Assembly (NCBI GenBank): GCA_943331005.2
Contig: CALQJX020000001.1
Location: 62,001 to 126,000, forward strand
Direction: 5' to 3'
DNA: 64,000 nucleotides
DNA from: Bordetella parapertussis
Lineage (GTDB): Bacteria > Bacteroidota > Bacteroidia > Chitinophagales > Chitinophagaceae
The notes beneath the pieces are model-generated. The model made no database searches and had not been told where the DNA came from. It saw only the letters and a program-made list of their open reading frames with translations. The first letter of the stretch is position 1, and the number at the start of each line of letters is the position of its first letter. Below are positions 22,922-31,859 of the stretch, piece after piece. The translations under genes and the position numbers were made by a program.

Positions 22922-24652
22922 TCAGAGCGCTACTGCAATAGGGAAAGAGATACGTTCGTTGCCAGCTATGACACGAAGAATGTATGTGCCCTTAGCCACA
23001 TCACCCATTTCCACTTTAGCATCCAGCTGACCGTCTTTTATTTCTTCGTCTTTTCTGTAAACGATCTGACCCAGCATATTTGTCAGTTCCAGGGTAACAT
23101 TTCCCAGTGTGACATCCGCTATCATACCTTTTATCATGAATGTGCCGTTGTTAGGGTTGGGCATGATACCTAACCTACTCACCGTCATCACTTCATCAAC
23201 ACCGTTGCTTACATTCATCATAACCGCATTGAAAGAAGGCCATGAACAAATGCCACTACCTACTACCTGGCAGGCTACAGAATCTCTGTCGTTCAGGTTG
23301 CTGGTAACATATACCGCGTTGGTAGCACCCGCTATAATTACACCGTTCTTCACCCACTGGTAAGATGGTGTTGTACCACCACCTTCTACTACTGCTGTGA
23401 ATCTTACCGTGTCGCCCCTGGTAATGAACCTGGATGGCGATGTAACAACAGTAACACGTGGGATATAGTTACTATCCACGATCATATCTGCTGCTGCTGC
23501 AGTAGTAGGAACTGTAGGACAAGGTGCACTTGATGTCAGCACTACTTTTACCGAATCGCCATCGACAGGCAGGTAAGAATAGCTGCTGCCGGTTGCAGTA
23601 ACAGCTGTTCCGTTCACTGTCCAGCTATAGCCGGGAGTAGAGCCGCCATTCACCGGACTTGCCGTAAATGTTGTAAGGTTGCCTTCGCAGACATGGAAAC
23701 CCGGATTTGCGCTGAGCGTTACAGCAGGAGTAACCAAAGGATTGATCACTACCTGTGCACTATCCTGCGGACCCCAGCAACCTGCAACAGAACGCGACCT
23801 GAAGAAATAGGTTCCGGAAACTGTTACCAGCGCAGTATCTGACAATGTGGTTGTAGAAGTACCGCCCGAAGTGGTGCCCTGAAAATAGATAGCACCTCCG
23901 CTACCGCCTGTAGACAACAAGGTAGCCTGCACACAGTGAGGACCGTCGCCTGATACGGTAACAGCAGCAGGGACACCGGTGAGATACAGATGGGTATCTG
24001 GTGTTTTCTGATTGTAAATACTGTTGGTAGTAGTGAAATGGCAACGATACCATGTGTTTGCAGTAACGTTCGCTGAATATGTAATGTTTGTAGCGCCCGG
24101 TATATTTGTCCAAACTGCACTATCTGCAGATGATTGCCATTGATAGCGCACAACACCTCCGGATACGTTGTGAGAGAAGTCTGATGTATAAGAAGGACAA
24201 GGACCGGTAAATAAAGTAGGACGGGTAACTAGTCCCTGCACATCGCCGGTAAGCACTCCGGTAACTATCATGTTTGCTGCTGGAGAATAGTCGGTACGCA
24301 GGTAGAGATTATTGTTGGCATCCAGACTACCTGCCATGATATTGGCAGTATTCTTTACAGAAATAAGTGAATTGAAACGAGAAGAGCCGGTATTGTTTAT
24401 GGTAAGATTGTTTAATGTAGTGGTGCCTGTGCCTGAATAAGTTACACCACCCAACATATTAAAAGTTCCTGTTGTGTCTATATACACACCATCATTTACC
24501 AAGCTGCCACCACCCATTGAAACCTGTACAGATCCTGAAACTACCGTCATACCAGAACCTATGGTTATGTTATTTTGAGCGTATGAAGAATCTGATATAT
24601 AAAATATAGCTATTGCCGAGACTAAAGCGGTAAATAAGGTACGTGTTTTCAT
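22922..24652 (-). CDS. T9SS-exported protein with Ig-like modules
   Basis: A 576-residue protein with a signal peptide (ending SSYAQ), an N-terminal region of short strand-turn repeats (NITIGSGMTVVSGSVQVSMGG), Ig/PKD-like modules carrying paired Cys (FTGPCPSY..., CVQATLLSTGG, FHVCEGNLTTF), and a type A T9SS tail (LGIMPNPNNGTFMIKG...LTNMLGQIVYR...KGTYILRV). It is likely cell-surface. It is the first gene of a probable two-gene unit with the tail-fibre-like gene. A good -33/-7 promoter lies just upstream. Confidence 0.82.
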   Translation of the reverse strand: MKTRTLFTALVSAIAIFYISDSSYAQNNITIGSGMTVVSGSVQVSMGGGSLVNDGVYIDTTGTFNMLGGVTYSGTGTTTLNNLTINNTGSSRFNSLISVKNTANIMAGSLDANNNLYLRTDYSPAANMIVTGVLTGDVQGLVTRPTLFTGPCPSYTSDFSHNVSGGVVRYQWQSSADSAVWTNIPGATNITYSANVTANTWYRCHFTTTNSIYNQKTPDTHLYLTGVPAAVTVSGDGPHCVQATLLSTGGSGGAIYFQGTTSGGTSTTTLSDTALVTVSGTYFFRSRSVAGCWGPQDSAQVVINPLVTPAVTLSANPGFHVCEGNLTTFTASPVNGGSTPGYSWTVNGTAVTATGSSYSYLPVDGDSVKVVLTSSAPCPTVPTTAAAADMIVDSNYIPRVTVVTSPSRFITRGDTVRFTAVVEGGGTTPSYQWVKNGVIIAGATNAVYVTSNLNDRDSVACQVVGSGICSWPSFNAVMMNVSNGVDEVMTVSRLGIMPNPNNGTFMIKGMIADVTLGNVTLELTNMLGQIVYRKDEEIKDGQLDAKVEMGDVAKGTYILRVIAGNERISFPIAVAL

Positions 24653-24675
24653 ATATTAACTATTGTCAACTTTAA

Positions 24676-24707
24676 CAAAAATATTACAAGTTCTCTAGAC
24701 TTGCAAA
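24676..24707 (-). promoter_or_regulatory. -33/-7 promoter of the T9SS Ig-like protein operon
   Basis: On the minus strand TTTG (24707-24704), a 20-nt spacer and TATTTTTG (24683-24676) fit the Bacteroidota sigma-ABfr consensus TTTG-N19-21-TAnnTTTG, 23 nt ahead of the ATG. This is one of the two best-formed promoters in the window. Confidence 0.65.
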
Positions 24708-25064
24708 TCATAAGCAGGGAAATTGCATTACCAGACAATTGTTGGCCTGAAAATAAATACAAATAAATCGATAGCAATATTACTTAAACTTAAAATTACA
24801 GACATTATTTTAACTATTGATAACTATTTATTGCTCTTTAATTGATCCACGGAACTAGACTATGAAGTGGGAACAACTTTTTTATTAATAATAAATTTAT
24901 ATACCAACTGCTTTATTTATTTGAAATCTACGCTACAAGTATCAAATACACTTACTGAAACGTGGTTTTAAGACAATGCACCTGTGCAGAAATGTGATTC
25001 GGGAAAGATTGTTTGTATTGTACTTTTTAACTTCCTTTTGGTGTCAATTGCAGTAAACACAGCT

Positions 25065-25072
25065 TATGTTTG
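25065..25072 (+). promoter_or_regulatory. -7 element (TATGTTTG) 4 nt before the Spx/ArsC-like gene
   Basis: An exact TAnnTTTG match separated from ATG 25077 by CTGC. Initiation would fall at or next to the start codon. It also supports the short form of the protein, since the longer in-frame start at 24984 would put the box inside the gene. Confidence 0.55.
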
Positions 25073-25076
25073 CTGC

Positions 25077-25427
25077 ATGATACGGATATATGGCATAAAG
25101 AATTGCGATACGATGCAAAAAGCGTTCAAGTGGCTGGACGCAAATAACGAAACCTATCATTTCCACAATTACAAAACAGAGGGCATAGACAAGGCCACCA
25201 TAGACCAGTGGCTGAAGGTACTGCCACTGGAAAAGGTGATCAACAGCAAGGGCACTACCTACCGCAACCTGGAGGAAGCAGACAAAGAAGCACTGAAAAA
25301 CAAAAAGAAAGCAATAGCTGTACTGATAGCTAACCCGTCTGTGATAAAAAGACCTATCTGGGATCTGGGCAATGATGTGTTTTTTGCCGGCTGGGATGAG
25401 CAGGCGCTGAGTGTATTGCTATCATAA
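25077..25427 (+). CDS. Spx/ArsC-family (YffB-like) reductase-fold protein
   Basis: A 116-residue thioredoxin-fold protein. MIRIYGIKNCDTMQKAFKWL carries the single active-site cysteine at the end of the first strand, and NPSVIKRPIWDLG provides the RP motif typical of the ArsC/Spx/YffB group. The CxxC of Spx-type regulators is absent, so a YffB-like thiol reductase or glutathione-linked role fits better than transcription control. The substrate is unknown. I chose ATG 25077 because the 31 extra upstream residues are unlike the family and overlap the promoter. The gene stop overlaps the minus-strand terminator that follows. Confidence 0.85.
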   Translation: MIRIYGIKNCDTMQKAFKWLDANNETYHFHNYKTEGIDKATIDQWLKVLPLEKVINSKGTTYRNLEEADKEALKNKKKAIAVLIANPSVIKRPIWDLGNDVFFAGWDEQALSVLLS

Positions 25428-25460
25428 AAAAACAGCCGGCAAGGATAAATCCCTACCGGC
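25426..25460 (-). terminator. Terminator after the beta-helix-like gene
   Basis: GCCGG (25435-25439) pairs with CCGGC (25456-25460), with partial pairing inside, followed on the minus strand by seven T. It is placed 28 bp after the stop of the gene at 25488 and abuts the convergent Spx-like gene. Confidence 0.75.
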
Positions 25461-25487
25461 CGTCAATCAACATGAAAAATGAATGCT

Positions 25488-27347
25488 TTATTTAGCTACA
25501 GAGAACCTCACAGCGCGGGTTCTGTTGTTCATGTTCACAGACATGATGTAGGTACCTGAAGCAAGATCTGAAGTATTGAAATCGAAAGACTGAGTACCAG
25601 CTTTTACAGCAGTGTTAGCTACTTCTTTTACCATTTTACCGGTAATGTCCAGTATTACCACTTTCACTGTACATGCATTCTTAACGTCTACAGCAACAGT
25701 TGCGTTAGCGCTTGCAGGGTTAGGGAATACATTGATACCGCTAGTGATAATGTTCTCGAGGTTTGGTGTAACACCTGTTACAGGCACATAACAAGTAGTG
25801 TCATAGAAGGCGTTGTTAGGATCGAATTCGCACCAGCCTTTCATCCAGTTGTCAGCAGCAGTGTTTGTACCTGCAAATGCGCCTATGTAGTTTACTTTAG
25901 TGAAGTAAGCATCGCTTGCTTTGCTTGTAGAGAACTCAGGAGGAGCCAGTGGCACATTGTAATTCACACCACCACCTGTTGTATCATAGTTGATAGCAAG
26001 AAGCGGGTTGAAAGGACGTGTTGTTGAGTGCGGTGCAGAAGCATTGTAGCATATGTCTGATGTAGACAATGGCAACAGGCTTGGGTTAGCGAGGTTGAAT
26101 GGGTTTGTAAGACGGACAGCTGAAGATGTGTTTTTGTAGAAGTTCTTATACACACCATTGAAGTAGAAAGACAATGGACCATTGAAAGGAGAGAATGGTG
26201 AGCCTGTTGTAGAGTCAGCGTTGGTGTTTGTAGGAGTAAGATTACGCGCACCATCTTTTACAAACACTGCTACTTTAGGAGTAGTGCTTGATGGGAATGT
26301 AGCTGAACCTGCAACGATGTTGTTGCGGAACTGCAATTCGTTAGAAGCAATGTTGGCAGTAGTAGAACCGAAAGAAGCAGAAGACTCATCTATGAGCAGG
26401 CCACATGGGAAGCCCATGACAACACTGTTGAGTACGCTAAGGCTGCTACCGCGACGCAGATGCACACCCGCAACGAACTGATCGTTATAAGCAGTAGAAG
26501 TAGGGCTCACCATTGGGCCTACGAAAGTTGCATTAGAAACGATAGCCCTTGTCATTTTTGCATTATCTACAGGAATACCTGAGTAAGTACCTGAAAGATA
26601 GCTATCGCTTTCTATAGCTTTAGAACCGCTCTGATCTGCAGCGTAAGGGTCTCTTACCGCAACAATGAACTGGAGTTTGCCAGAGTAGCCGTTGTCGCTG
26701 TCATAGTCATCATCCCAAGCGCCTATAGAAACGAGGTTCTTAGCGTTCACAGTACCACCGAAGAACTCGTAACCGTCATCGCCGCTGTAAGAAACCTGTA
26801 TGTGATCTATCTGAGTACCGGCACCAACACCACAAAGCGTAAGACCATTTACTTCGTTGTTTGGAGAAAACGCTATACCACCGTACTCAATACGTACAAA
26901 GTGCATTTCACCGCTGTTGTCGTTTACATCAGTACCACCGTAAAATGAACGTGGACCACCTTCCACCTGAGCCTGACCTGCAGTCCAGTTTGCCGGTGCT
27001 TTACCGCAAAGTATCACACCACCCCAATCACCATAATCCCTGCTGCCAGCTTCCTGGTTTGATGTGAAAACTACCGGATTACCAGAAGTACCCATAGCCA
27101 TGATCTTAGCACCACGCTCTATAACAAGTGCGCCTTTTGTGTCTTTATCGCCCCTGATAACAACTCCCGGATCGATAGTAAGTGTAGTACCTGCTGTAAC
27201 ATACACATAACCCTTCAGGAGATACTGCTGATCGCAGGTCCAACGGGTGTTAGTAGAAATACTGTCTTTCACTTCGACAGTAGTGTAGGCTGATACCTTG
27301 CTGATCGCAGCGAGGAAAAGGCCTGATAAAAGGAGAAATTTTTTCAT
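25488..27347 (-). CDS. T9SS-exported beta-helix-like protein paired with TonB receptor
   Basis: A 619-residue secreted protein. The signal peptide (ending SKVSA) is followed by WTCDQQYLLKGYVYVTAGTTLTIDPGVVIRG, then GTSGNPVVFTSN and DYGDWGGVILCGKAP, the pattern of parallel beta-helix-like surface proteins often mislabelled 'multidrug transporter' in databases. Repeated short strands and IDHIQVSYSGDDGYEFFGG follow. The C terminus is a type A T9SS tail (INVFPNPASANATVAV...DLASGTYIMSV). It lies 86 bp behind the TonB receptor gene with its own -7 box between them. A joint outer-membrane role with the receptor is suggested by position; the ligand is unknown. Confidence 0.8.
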   Translation of the reverse strand: MKKFLLLSGLFLAAISKVSAYTTVEVKDSISTNTRWTCDQQYLLKGYVYVTAGTTLTIDPGVVIRGDKDTKGALVIERGAKIMAMGTSGNPVVFTSNQEAGSRDYGDWGGVILCGKAPANWTAGQAQVEGGPRSFYGGTDVNDNSGEMHFVRIEYGGIAFSPNNEVNGLTLCGVGAGTQIDHIQVSYSGDDGYEFFGGTVNAKNLVSIGAWDDDYDSDNGYSGKLQFIVAVRDPYAADQSGSKAIESDSYLSGTYSGIPVDNAKMTRAIVSNATFVGPMVSPTSTAYNDQFVAGVHLRRGSSLSVLNSVVMGFPCGLLIDESSASFGSTTANIASNELQFRNNIVAGSATFPSSTTPKVAVFVKDGARNLTPTNTNADSTTGSPFSPFNGPLSFYFNGVYKNFYKNTSSAVRLTNPFNLANPSLLPLSTSDICYNASAPHSTTRPFNPLLAINYDTTGGGVNYNVPLAPPEFSTSKASDAYFTKVNYIGAFAGTNTAADNWMKGWCEFDPNNAFYDTTCYVPVTGVTPNLENIITSGINVFPNPASANATVAVDVKNACTVKVVILDITGKMVKEVANTAVKAGTQSFDFNTSDLASGTYIMSVNMNNRTRAVRFSVAK

Positions 27348-27372
27348 GTCCTATTTGTTTTAAAATTTTCAA

Positions 27373-27380
27373 CAAAATTA
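27373..27380 (-). promoter_or_regulatory. -7 element (TAATTTTG) ahead of the beta-helix-like gene
   Basis: An exact TAnnTTTG match on the minus strand, 25 nt before the ATG at 27347, in the short gap behind the TonB receptor gene. It suggests the second gene can be transcribed on its own. Confidence 0.45.
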
Positions 27381-27433
27381 TTACCGCTACATTACGGCAT
27401 CGTTAAGGCCGGGTTAGCCTATTGTGATCAAAA

Positions 27434-30280
27434 TCAAAATTTAATCTTAACACCAACGGTGAAGTACCTGCCTGGATAGTAGGTTCTGAAATCTTTATCG
27501 TCTTTGCTGCTGAACTTATTATCTCTGTTGGCATCTTTCATGAACCACATACGAGAATTGAGCAGGTTCTGTACACCTATATTGATACCATAGTGTTTGA
27601 GGAAAGATTTGGCCAGTGTGAAGTCGAGCGACTGGAACTGCATCTCACCGAGGCTTTCGCCACCTGCATCATCTGTACCGATTGCATACATCCTGGGGCC
27701 TGATACGTTGTAGAGCAAAGAGCCCTGAAGACCATTCTTTTCGCTCTGATAGAATACCCCCGCATTGATGATATATGGCGACTGTCCCTGCAATGGTGCA
27801 TTGGTTATAGATCCATTCACTACAGTTGTATCTACCTGAAAACGACTCTTCGCCAATGTGAGGTTACCTACCAGTGTGAAATCGCTGAAGACCTCTGTAC
27901 CCAGCCATTTGTCTATCTGTGTAAGGTTCTTTCTCAGATCGAGCTCCACACCATAACAATAAGCCTTGTCGGCATTGATGAAGGTAAATGTACGGTTGTC
28001 GCCAAAGCTGCTCGATGGCACCAATACTTTTTGGATCGGGTCTTTGAATGACTTGTAGAAACCACCTATCTGAATCATTTCTCCGGCAGATGGGTATAGC
28101 TCATAGCGCACATCCAGGTTCTGTATCTGTGCTACCTTCAAGGTGTCTCCCTGATTGTTCTTTTTGTTTCTGCTGGCTGTGGTAGGGAACATTGAGCCCT
28201 TGTATCCAGACAGCTCATCGAAGTCGTAATAGAATATAGGCGCCCACTCCCTGAACTCAGGCCTGTTCAGCGTTTTGCCATATGCCACGCGCAGCAGGTT
28301 CTTTTCATTCAGGTTGTAAGTGGCATTGACCGATGGCAGCAGGAACTTTGTACGTATTGATGGTTCTATAGTGTCGGTATTCACTACGGCCTTTATAGCC
28401 TGTGTATTGTCTTCATAACGTACGCCGCCCAATATGCTCACATGTTTTCCTGCAGGTACCTTCACAGACACAAAACCTGTTACTAGTGTATTGCTGCCAT
28501 CATACTCGTCATACAGATTGGTGCTTTCGCCTATCTTGAATTTTTTGTCGCCATCCACATTAGAATCGGCAAAGATCTCGTTGATAGGCAGGTATTTGAG
28601 CGACTCTCCTACCTTACCCGACTTCACACCATAACCCAACTGCCTTATCTTGAACTTACGCGTCTTGTATTCTACATAGTCGCCTGCACTTACATCGAAT
28701 GCAAAATGCTCGTTTACTTTTACTGTTTGTGTGAACTGATGGTTGAAGCTGTAAGCACGCTCTGTGAGCTTTGCATAGAACCTGCCACCATTTAGTATGT
28801 CTACACCTGTGGTGAGCTGAGCTTTATAAAAAGAGTCGCTCTGTGTAGGGTCTTTTACATACTTCATTACCCTTCTGTTGGGCTGGTTCTTTACCAGATC
28901 TGTCATACCCAGCGCCCATGTATATTTGCGGGTATCGGCCTTGTTCTTGTGTGTGCCGGTAAGCTGACCAGCGTAGCTTCTTCTGTTCTCATAAGCCATA
29001 GAGTACGCCTTCTCGTCCTTATCGGCAATATTGGCAGTATCGCGTATGGTCTTACGCAGTGTAATCGCTGTTGTGGCAACCTGATTATACAGGTTTTTGA
29101 ATTCAATTTTGCTGTTGCCTACTGCAATGCCCAGATTCTCGAGTCCACCGGCAGCCACTGTATTGGCAGAGCGCTGGTCATCATAGTTATATACTTTGGC
29201 TATAGAGTCCCAGTCCTGACGCTGAGTGTGGTAATTCACAAAAGTGTTGGAATAAGAGCCGCCTATGGTGTTGCCTATTTTCACCTTGCCAAACTTAAAC
29301 ACATTTGACGCTGCCAGAGAAGCTCTCATATCCGGATTTGCCTTAGTGGAATTCACTACCCAGTCATTGCCAAAAGCCTTAGACCAAGCAGCAATGTTTG
29401 CTTTGTAATTCGGGTCTTTAGTACTTATAAAATCAGGTATTATGCCAGGTATGTTCCTGCTGCCATCGTCCTTGGCCATCCAGTCTGTTTTCGAGGGATT
29501 GTTGTAATTGAAATCGGTGCCTGTAGTACCCTCCCTGCGCGATGTTTGCAGACTGAAGGTGATCTTGTTTGTTTCGGGCAGAGAAGAGGTAAATACCTTC
29601 ACCATGCCACCGGCAAAATCGCCAGGCAGTTCCGGCGATGGCGTCTTAAATATGAGTACACGGTCTATGAGACCGGCAGGAATCATATCGAACGAGAAAG
29701 CCCTTTTATCAGACTCACTGCTGGGAGTAGCCGCATCGTTGAGGAAAACGGTGTTGTAACGGTCGGGCAGACCACGAATAATGATAAAACGATCGTCCTG
29801 AATGGTAACGCCCGGAATGCGCTTCACCACATCAGCAGCGTTGCGATCCATGGTCTTTGTGATCTGAGCCGCGCTGGTGCCGCTTACTACGGTGCTGCTG
29901 GCCTTTATTTCATTGATCACCGCATTCTCGGTATAGGTGATACGTGCAGAGCGCACTTCACCACCCTTCAGCTCTGTAAGCTCGGGCATCATCTTCATAT
30001 CCAGTACCACATCGGTACCGGCAGTAATGGTTATGGATTGTGTATATGTCTTGTAGGTGGCGTAGGTGAATACTACTTCGTAATTGCCATTGTTCATTCC
30101 GGCTATCTCATACTTTCCATCTATGTCTGTAACAGCACCTTTTGCCGTGCCCGTAACGGAGATCACTACACCTGTCAGTGGTCCATTGTTCTTAGAGTCA
30201 GTAACTGTGCCTTTTATAGTAGCAGCAAAAGCAAAATGGGAACACAGTAATAAGATAATAGCGGGTAAATATCTAAGCAT
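27434..30280 (-). CDS. TonB-dependent outer-membrane receptor
   Basis: About 948 residues from ATG 30280. A signal peptide (MLRYLPAIILLLCSHFAFA) is followed by a carboxypeptidase-D-like regulatory domain (ATIKGTVTDSKNNGPLTGVVI), a plug domain (DVVKRIPGVTIQDDRFIIIRGLPDRYN..., PELPGDFAGGMVKV) and a C-terminal barrel ending YPGRYFTVGVKIKF. It is not a SusC type: no SusD gene follows. It would import an unknown substrate using TonB energy. The upstream in-frame start at 30334 lies on the other side of the TAATTTTG box, so the shorter form is favoured. Confidence 0.92.
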   Translation of the reverse strand: MLRYLPAIILLLCSHFAFAATIKGTVTDSKNNGPLTGVVISVTGTAKGAVTDIDGKYEIAGMNNGNYEVVFTYATYKTYTQSITITAGTDVVLDMKMMPELTELKGGEVRSARITYTENAVINEIKASSTVVSGTSAAQITKTMDRNAADVVKRIPGVTIQDDRFIIIRGLPDRYNTVFLNDAATPSSESDKRAFSFDMIPAGLIDRVLIFKTPSPELPGDFAGGMVKVFTSSLPETNKITFSLQTSRREGTTGTDFNYNNPSKTDWMAKDDGSRNIPGIIPDFISTKDPNYKANIAAWSKAFGNDWVVNSTKANPDMRASLAASNVFKFGKVKIGNTIGGSYSNTFVNYHTQRQDWDSIAKVYNYDDQRSANTVAAGGLENLGIAVGNSKIEFKNLYNQVATTAITLRKTIRDTANIADKDEKAYSMAYENRRSYAGQLTGTHKNKADTRKYTWALGMTDLVKNQPNRRVMKYVKDPTQSDSFYKAQLTTGVDILNGGRFYAKLTERAYSFNHQFTQTVKVNEHFAFDVSAGDYVEYKTRKFKIRQLGYGVKSGKVGESLKYLPINEIFADSNVDGDKKFKIGESTNLYDEYDGSNTLVTGFVSVKVPAGKHVSILGGVRYEDNTQAIKAVVNTDTIEPSIRTKFLLPSVNATYNLNEKNLLRVAYGKTLNRPEFREWAPIFYYDFDELSGYKGSMFPTTASRNKKNNQGDTLKVAQIQNLDVRYELYPSAGEMIQIGGFYKSFKDPIQKVLVPSSSFGDNRTFTFINADKAYCYGVELDLRKNLTQIDKWLGTEVFSDFTLVGNLTLAKSRFQVDTTVVNGSITNAPLQGQSPYIINAGVFYQSEKNGLQGSLLYNVSGPRMYAIGTDDAGGESLGEMQFQSLDFTLAKSFLKHYGINIGVQNLLNSRMWFMKDANRDNKFSSKDDKDFRTYYPGRYFTVGVKIKF

Positions 30281-30294
30281 CTGTTTTTTTGTGG

Positions 30295-30302
30295 CAAAAT
30301 TA
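30295..30302 (-). promoter_or_regulatory. -7 element (TAATTTTG) of the TonB receptor gene
   Basis: An exact TAnnTTTG match on the minus strand, 14 nt ahead of ATG 30280. No good -33 box was seen. Confidence 0.5.
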
Positions 30303-30390
30303 GTATTGCCACATTGAGCCAGTGTTACCGCCACATTACCAAATCATATCCAGCATGTTAAGGAATTATTAAGAGGGGATTAAAACTCGA

Positions 30391-30822
30391 TCACTCATCA
30401 CTGAAACCTATGCGCATGTGTGATCCATCGCAGAATGGTTTGTTGGCAGATGCACCACAGCGGCAAAATGCGGTAACCTTCCTTCTGCTAATCTCATTGC
30501 CATTACTATCTTTCACCTTCAGATTGCCGTAGACCATAAGCGGACCATTTTTCATCACTTCTACCGATGTATTCATTTCTGTTTGTGTACCTGCCTCTTC
30601 TTTTACAGCTGCAATCTCACAGCTCAATGCACCGGAAGGACACTGCGCCACCTGATCTATAATGGTCTGCAGCTCTGCGCCATTCATATCCACCCACTGC
30701 TTTTTGCGCGGGTTAAAAACCTCAACCAGGCCTTTCCAGCATTTGGCAGAATGGATGCACTGGTCGGGCTTCCAGATAATGGTCACATTGTCTTTTGCAT
30801 ATTTCTTTACTATCTGCTCCAT
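30391..30822 (-). CDS. Dual iron-sulfur protein: Fer4_19 plus CDGSH domain
   Basis: A 143-residue cytoplasmic protein. The N-terminal half carries C22, C28, C61 and C68 in the spacing of the divergent mono-cluster ferredoxin domain (Fer4_19, often annotated as YjdI-like). The C-terminal half has the CDGSH signature C120-x-C122-x8-C131-D-G-S-H135, which binds a redox-active, transferable [2Fe-2S]. This fusion is known in bacteria; its role is not settled, with electron transfer or cluster handling proposed. It lies 56 bp behind pirin on the same strand and may share its transcript. Confidence 0.9.
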   Translation of the reverse strand: MEQIVKKYAKDNVTIIWKPDQCIHSAKCWKGLVEVFNPRKKQWVDMNGAELQTIIDQVAQCPSGALSCEIAAVKEEAGTQTEMNTSVEVMKNGPLMVYGNLKVKDSNGNEISRRKVTAFCRCGASANKPFCDGSHMRIGFSDE

Positions 30823-30878
30823 GATGCGGATGTGTTTGTGCTACTACTAAATTACATTTTCTGATACAAGAACACCTA

Positions 30879-31604
30879 TCAGAAACCAATGGTCATCGGC
30901 ACCTCAAATAGTATCACATCACTGTTCTTTAGTGCTGTAATCTCCACATTTTCGGTTTCGCTGACACCCAGTGCATCACGTTTATTCAATTTCTGGTCAT
31001 TTATCATCACACTGCCTTCTATGACCATAATATAGGCGCCATGCCCGGGTGTGTGCAACGTATGTGCCACACTAATACCTTGACCTAGTGTAGTCCGGTA
31101 TATCCATGCATCCTGGTGTATCTTCAGGCCGTCATCCTCATTGTCCATTGGGGAAACCAACAATTGCAACTCATTTATTCTTCCTTCCTCTGTAAATGCC
31201 TTCTGGTCGTAGCGGGGAACCACATTGCGTTTGTTGGGAAATATCCATGTCTGGAATAGATTTACTTCTTTATGCGGATCGGGATTGAACTCGCTGTGGA
31301 AGACGCCTGAGCCAGCACTCATCACCTGCACCTCTCCAGGCAATATGTTTTGTTCATGCCCCATGCTGTCTTTGTGTGCCAGTTTGCCATCGAGTATTAT
31401 GGTTATGATCTCCATATTCTCGTGCGGGTGCTTACCAAAGCCCATTCCCCCCTTCACTATATCATCGTTCAGTACCCTGAGGGCACCAAAATGTATCCGG
31501 GAGGGATCATACCAGCCTGCAAAGCTGAATGAGTGGTGTGCATTGAGCCAACCATGGTCGGCATGTCCGCGCTGATTGGCAGGGTGAAAAACTACTTTAG
31601 CCAT
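30879..31604 (-). CDS. Pirin-family bicupin protein
   Basis: A 241-residue protein with start ATG 31604 (the longer frame from 31643 adds residues unlike the family and runs through the inverted repeats). MAKVVFHPANQRGHADHGWLNAHHSFSFAGWYDPSR and GFGKHPHENMEIITIILDG give the metal-binding histidines and glutamate of the N-terminal cupin; GSGVFHSEFNPD follows. Pirins bind iron and some have quercetinase activity or act as redox-linked regulators. Two adjacent inverted repeats lie upstream and may be operator sites. The CDGSH protein gene lies just downstream. Confidence 0.9.
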   Translation of the reverse strand: MAKVVFHPANQRGHADHGWLNAHHSFSFAGWYDPSRIHFGALRVLNDDIVKGGMGFGKHPHENMEIITIILDGKLAHKDSMGHEQNILPGEVQVMSAGSGVFHSEFNPDPHKEVNLFQTWIFPNKRNVVPRYDQKAFTEEGRINELQLLVSPMDNEDDGLKIHQDAWIYRTTLGQGISVAHTLHTPGHGAYIMVIEGSVMINDQKLNKRDALGVSETENVEITALKNSDVILFEVPMTIGF

Positions 31605-31628
31605 GTTGTTGTTTATTTTTAAGTATAA

Positions 31629-31670
31629 TAGATGTACATACATCTATACAAAACAGGTGCCTATTTTGTA
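31629..31670 (-). promoter_or_regulatory. Two adjacent inverted repeats upstream of pirin
   Basis: The first is TAGATGTA-CA-TACATCTA (31629-31646), a perfect 8-bp arm repeat with one more A-T pair outside. The second is TACAAAACAGG-TG-CCTATTTTGTA (31647-31670), 11-bp arms with one mismatch. They abut directly, 25-66 bp ahead of pirin ATG 31604. Their size and symmetry fit binding sites of dimeric regulators such as MarR or TetR types; no regulator gene of that kind is adjacent. Confidence 0.6.
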
Positions 31671-31859
31671 TTCCTGACAAAGTTGCAGAATTAAGTGCAA
31701 AAAGTAGCTATGGTAACTTGCCAATGATTACATACATCGCTATAAAGACAGAAAGACGGCACGAAGTTTGCGTATTGCAACTGAATAGCTTTTCTTTATC
31801 TTGCAGACAGCTGTATAAGCACACAAAAGCCTTTCATTCAACAAAACAACCTGCACTAC

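Larger units (their letters stand above)
24653..25076. other. AT-rich divergent intergenic region
   Basis: About 420 bp between two divergent genes. It is AT-rich and contains the minus-strand promoter at 24676-24707 and a plus-strand -7 box at 25065-25072. No other gene, RNA or repeat is evident. Confidence 0.6.

Noticed and set aside
24984..25076. N-terminal extension of the Spx-like protein
   Set aside because: The extra 31 residues are unlike the family and contain the -7 promoter box just before ATG 25077.
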